Shown: positions 63,988 to 64,000 of the stretch, in pieces
How positions within the stretch are numbered: the stretch's first letter is position 1
Layout: every line of letters begins with the position of its first letter
Assembly: GCA_946894095.1 (NCBI GenBank)
Contig: OX335650.1
Coordinates: 7,130,001 to 7,194,000, forward strand
DNA: 64,000 nt
Source: Incurvaria masculella
Taxonomy: Eukaryota > Arthropoda > Insecta > Lepidoptera > Incurvariidae
Reading direction: 5' to 3'
The notes under the pieces: model-generated
What the model was told of the DNA's origin: nothing
Database searches by the model: none
The model's input: only the letters and a program-made list of their open reading frames with translations
Program-made: the position numbers and the translations under genes

Positions 63988-64000
63988 TGCGGAGGGGGAT

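Overview
This window looks like gene-poor nuclear DNA from a moth or butterfly (Lepidoptera). No protein-coding host gene, rRNA gene or functional tRNA gene could be supported in 64 kb. The lepidopteran assignment rests on recognised interspersed repeats: five copies of a repeat ending in the palindrome GTGCGAGTCGGACTCGCAC with a (GTCC/GGAC)n array, tails built on CCGAGCGGAGCCGGGTAC followed by CTAGT, and Jockey/CR1-type LINE ends finishing in TCATT or AAATA repeats. The window could be a large intron, intergenic heterochromatin or sex-chromosome sequence; the sequence alone does not decide. Base composition alternates between AT-rich background and short, very GC-rich, CpG-dense islands, several of which carry G or C runs of 12-21 bases.

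Working labels used below, not database names. SB-SINE: a SINE family with one shared body, Pol III heads of tRNA type or 5S-rRNA type, and two tails. M353: a ~353-bp MITE with ~64-bp terminal inverted repeats (TIRs). L280: the GGAC-containing lepidopteran repeat. HM159: a PIF/Harbinger-type MITE flanked by TTA/TAA. FB169: a foldback MITE at TA. TM232: a Tc1/mariner-type MITE at TA. PB530: a TTAA-flanked piggyBac-type MITE. MB230: a MITE with CAGGTGAATAGCAGGTGAAC in its ends. FL3: a LINE family seen only as C-terminal ORF2 ends.

Layout. 1-2.1 kb is unique sequence. 2.1-3.6 kb is a pile-up of six small elements. 3.6-12 kb holds GC islands, an MB230, an M353 beside a LINE fragment, a 5S-like segment, an SB-SINE, an FL3 end and a 292-bp hAT-type MITE. 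12-23 kb holds a broken mariner, SB-SINE copies (one 5S-headed), an HM159, an FB169, two L280 copies and a nested MITE. 23.7-25.9 kb is an M353 cluster with three head-to-tail copies at an exact 353-bp period. 26-38 kb holds more SINEs, several LINE 3' ends, a ~375-bp inverted-repeat element and an HM159. 39-47 kb holds three L280 copies, a PB530, a 717-bp hAT element with a perfect 8-bp target duplication, a Helitron-like element, a TM232 and a large GC island. 47.5-52 kb has a 43-bp minisatellite, a Jockey-type reverse transcriptase remnant and two SINEs. 52.5-57.6 kb is strongly nested: a degenerate tandem array split by a PB530, an FL3 LINE split by a TRIM with identical LTRs, a 5S-headed SINE, and a CR1-type LINE split by an FB169. 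58-64 kb has an M353 inside a Helitron-like element, a near-full-length DD37E-type mariner, a TM232, and an SB-SINE split by a LINE tail.

The elements do not form a pathway; what links them is nesting. Several insertions can be dated relative to each other because removing the inner element restores the outer one. The least ordinary observations are the modular SINE family joining 5S- and tRNA-type promoters to one body, the tandem M353 array, and the young TRIM carrying an in-frame 18-codon repeat.
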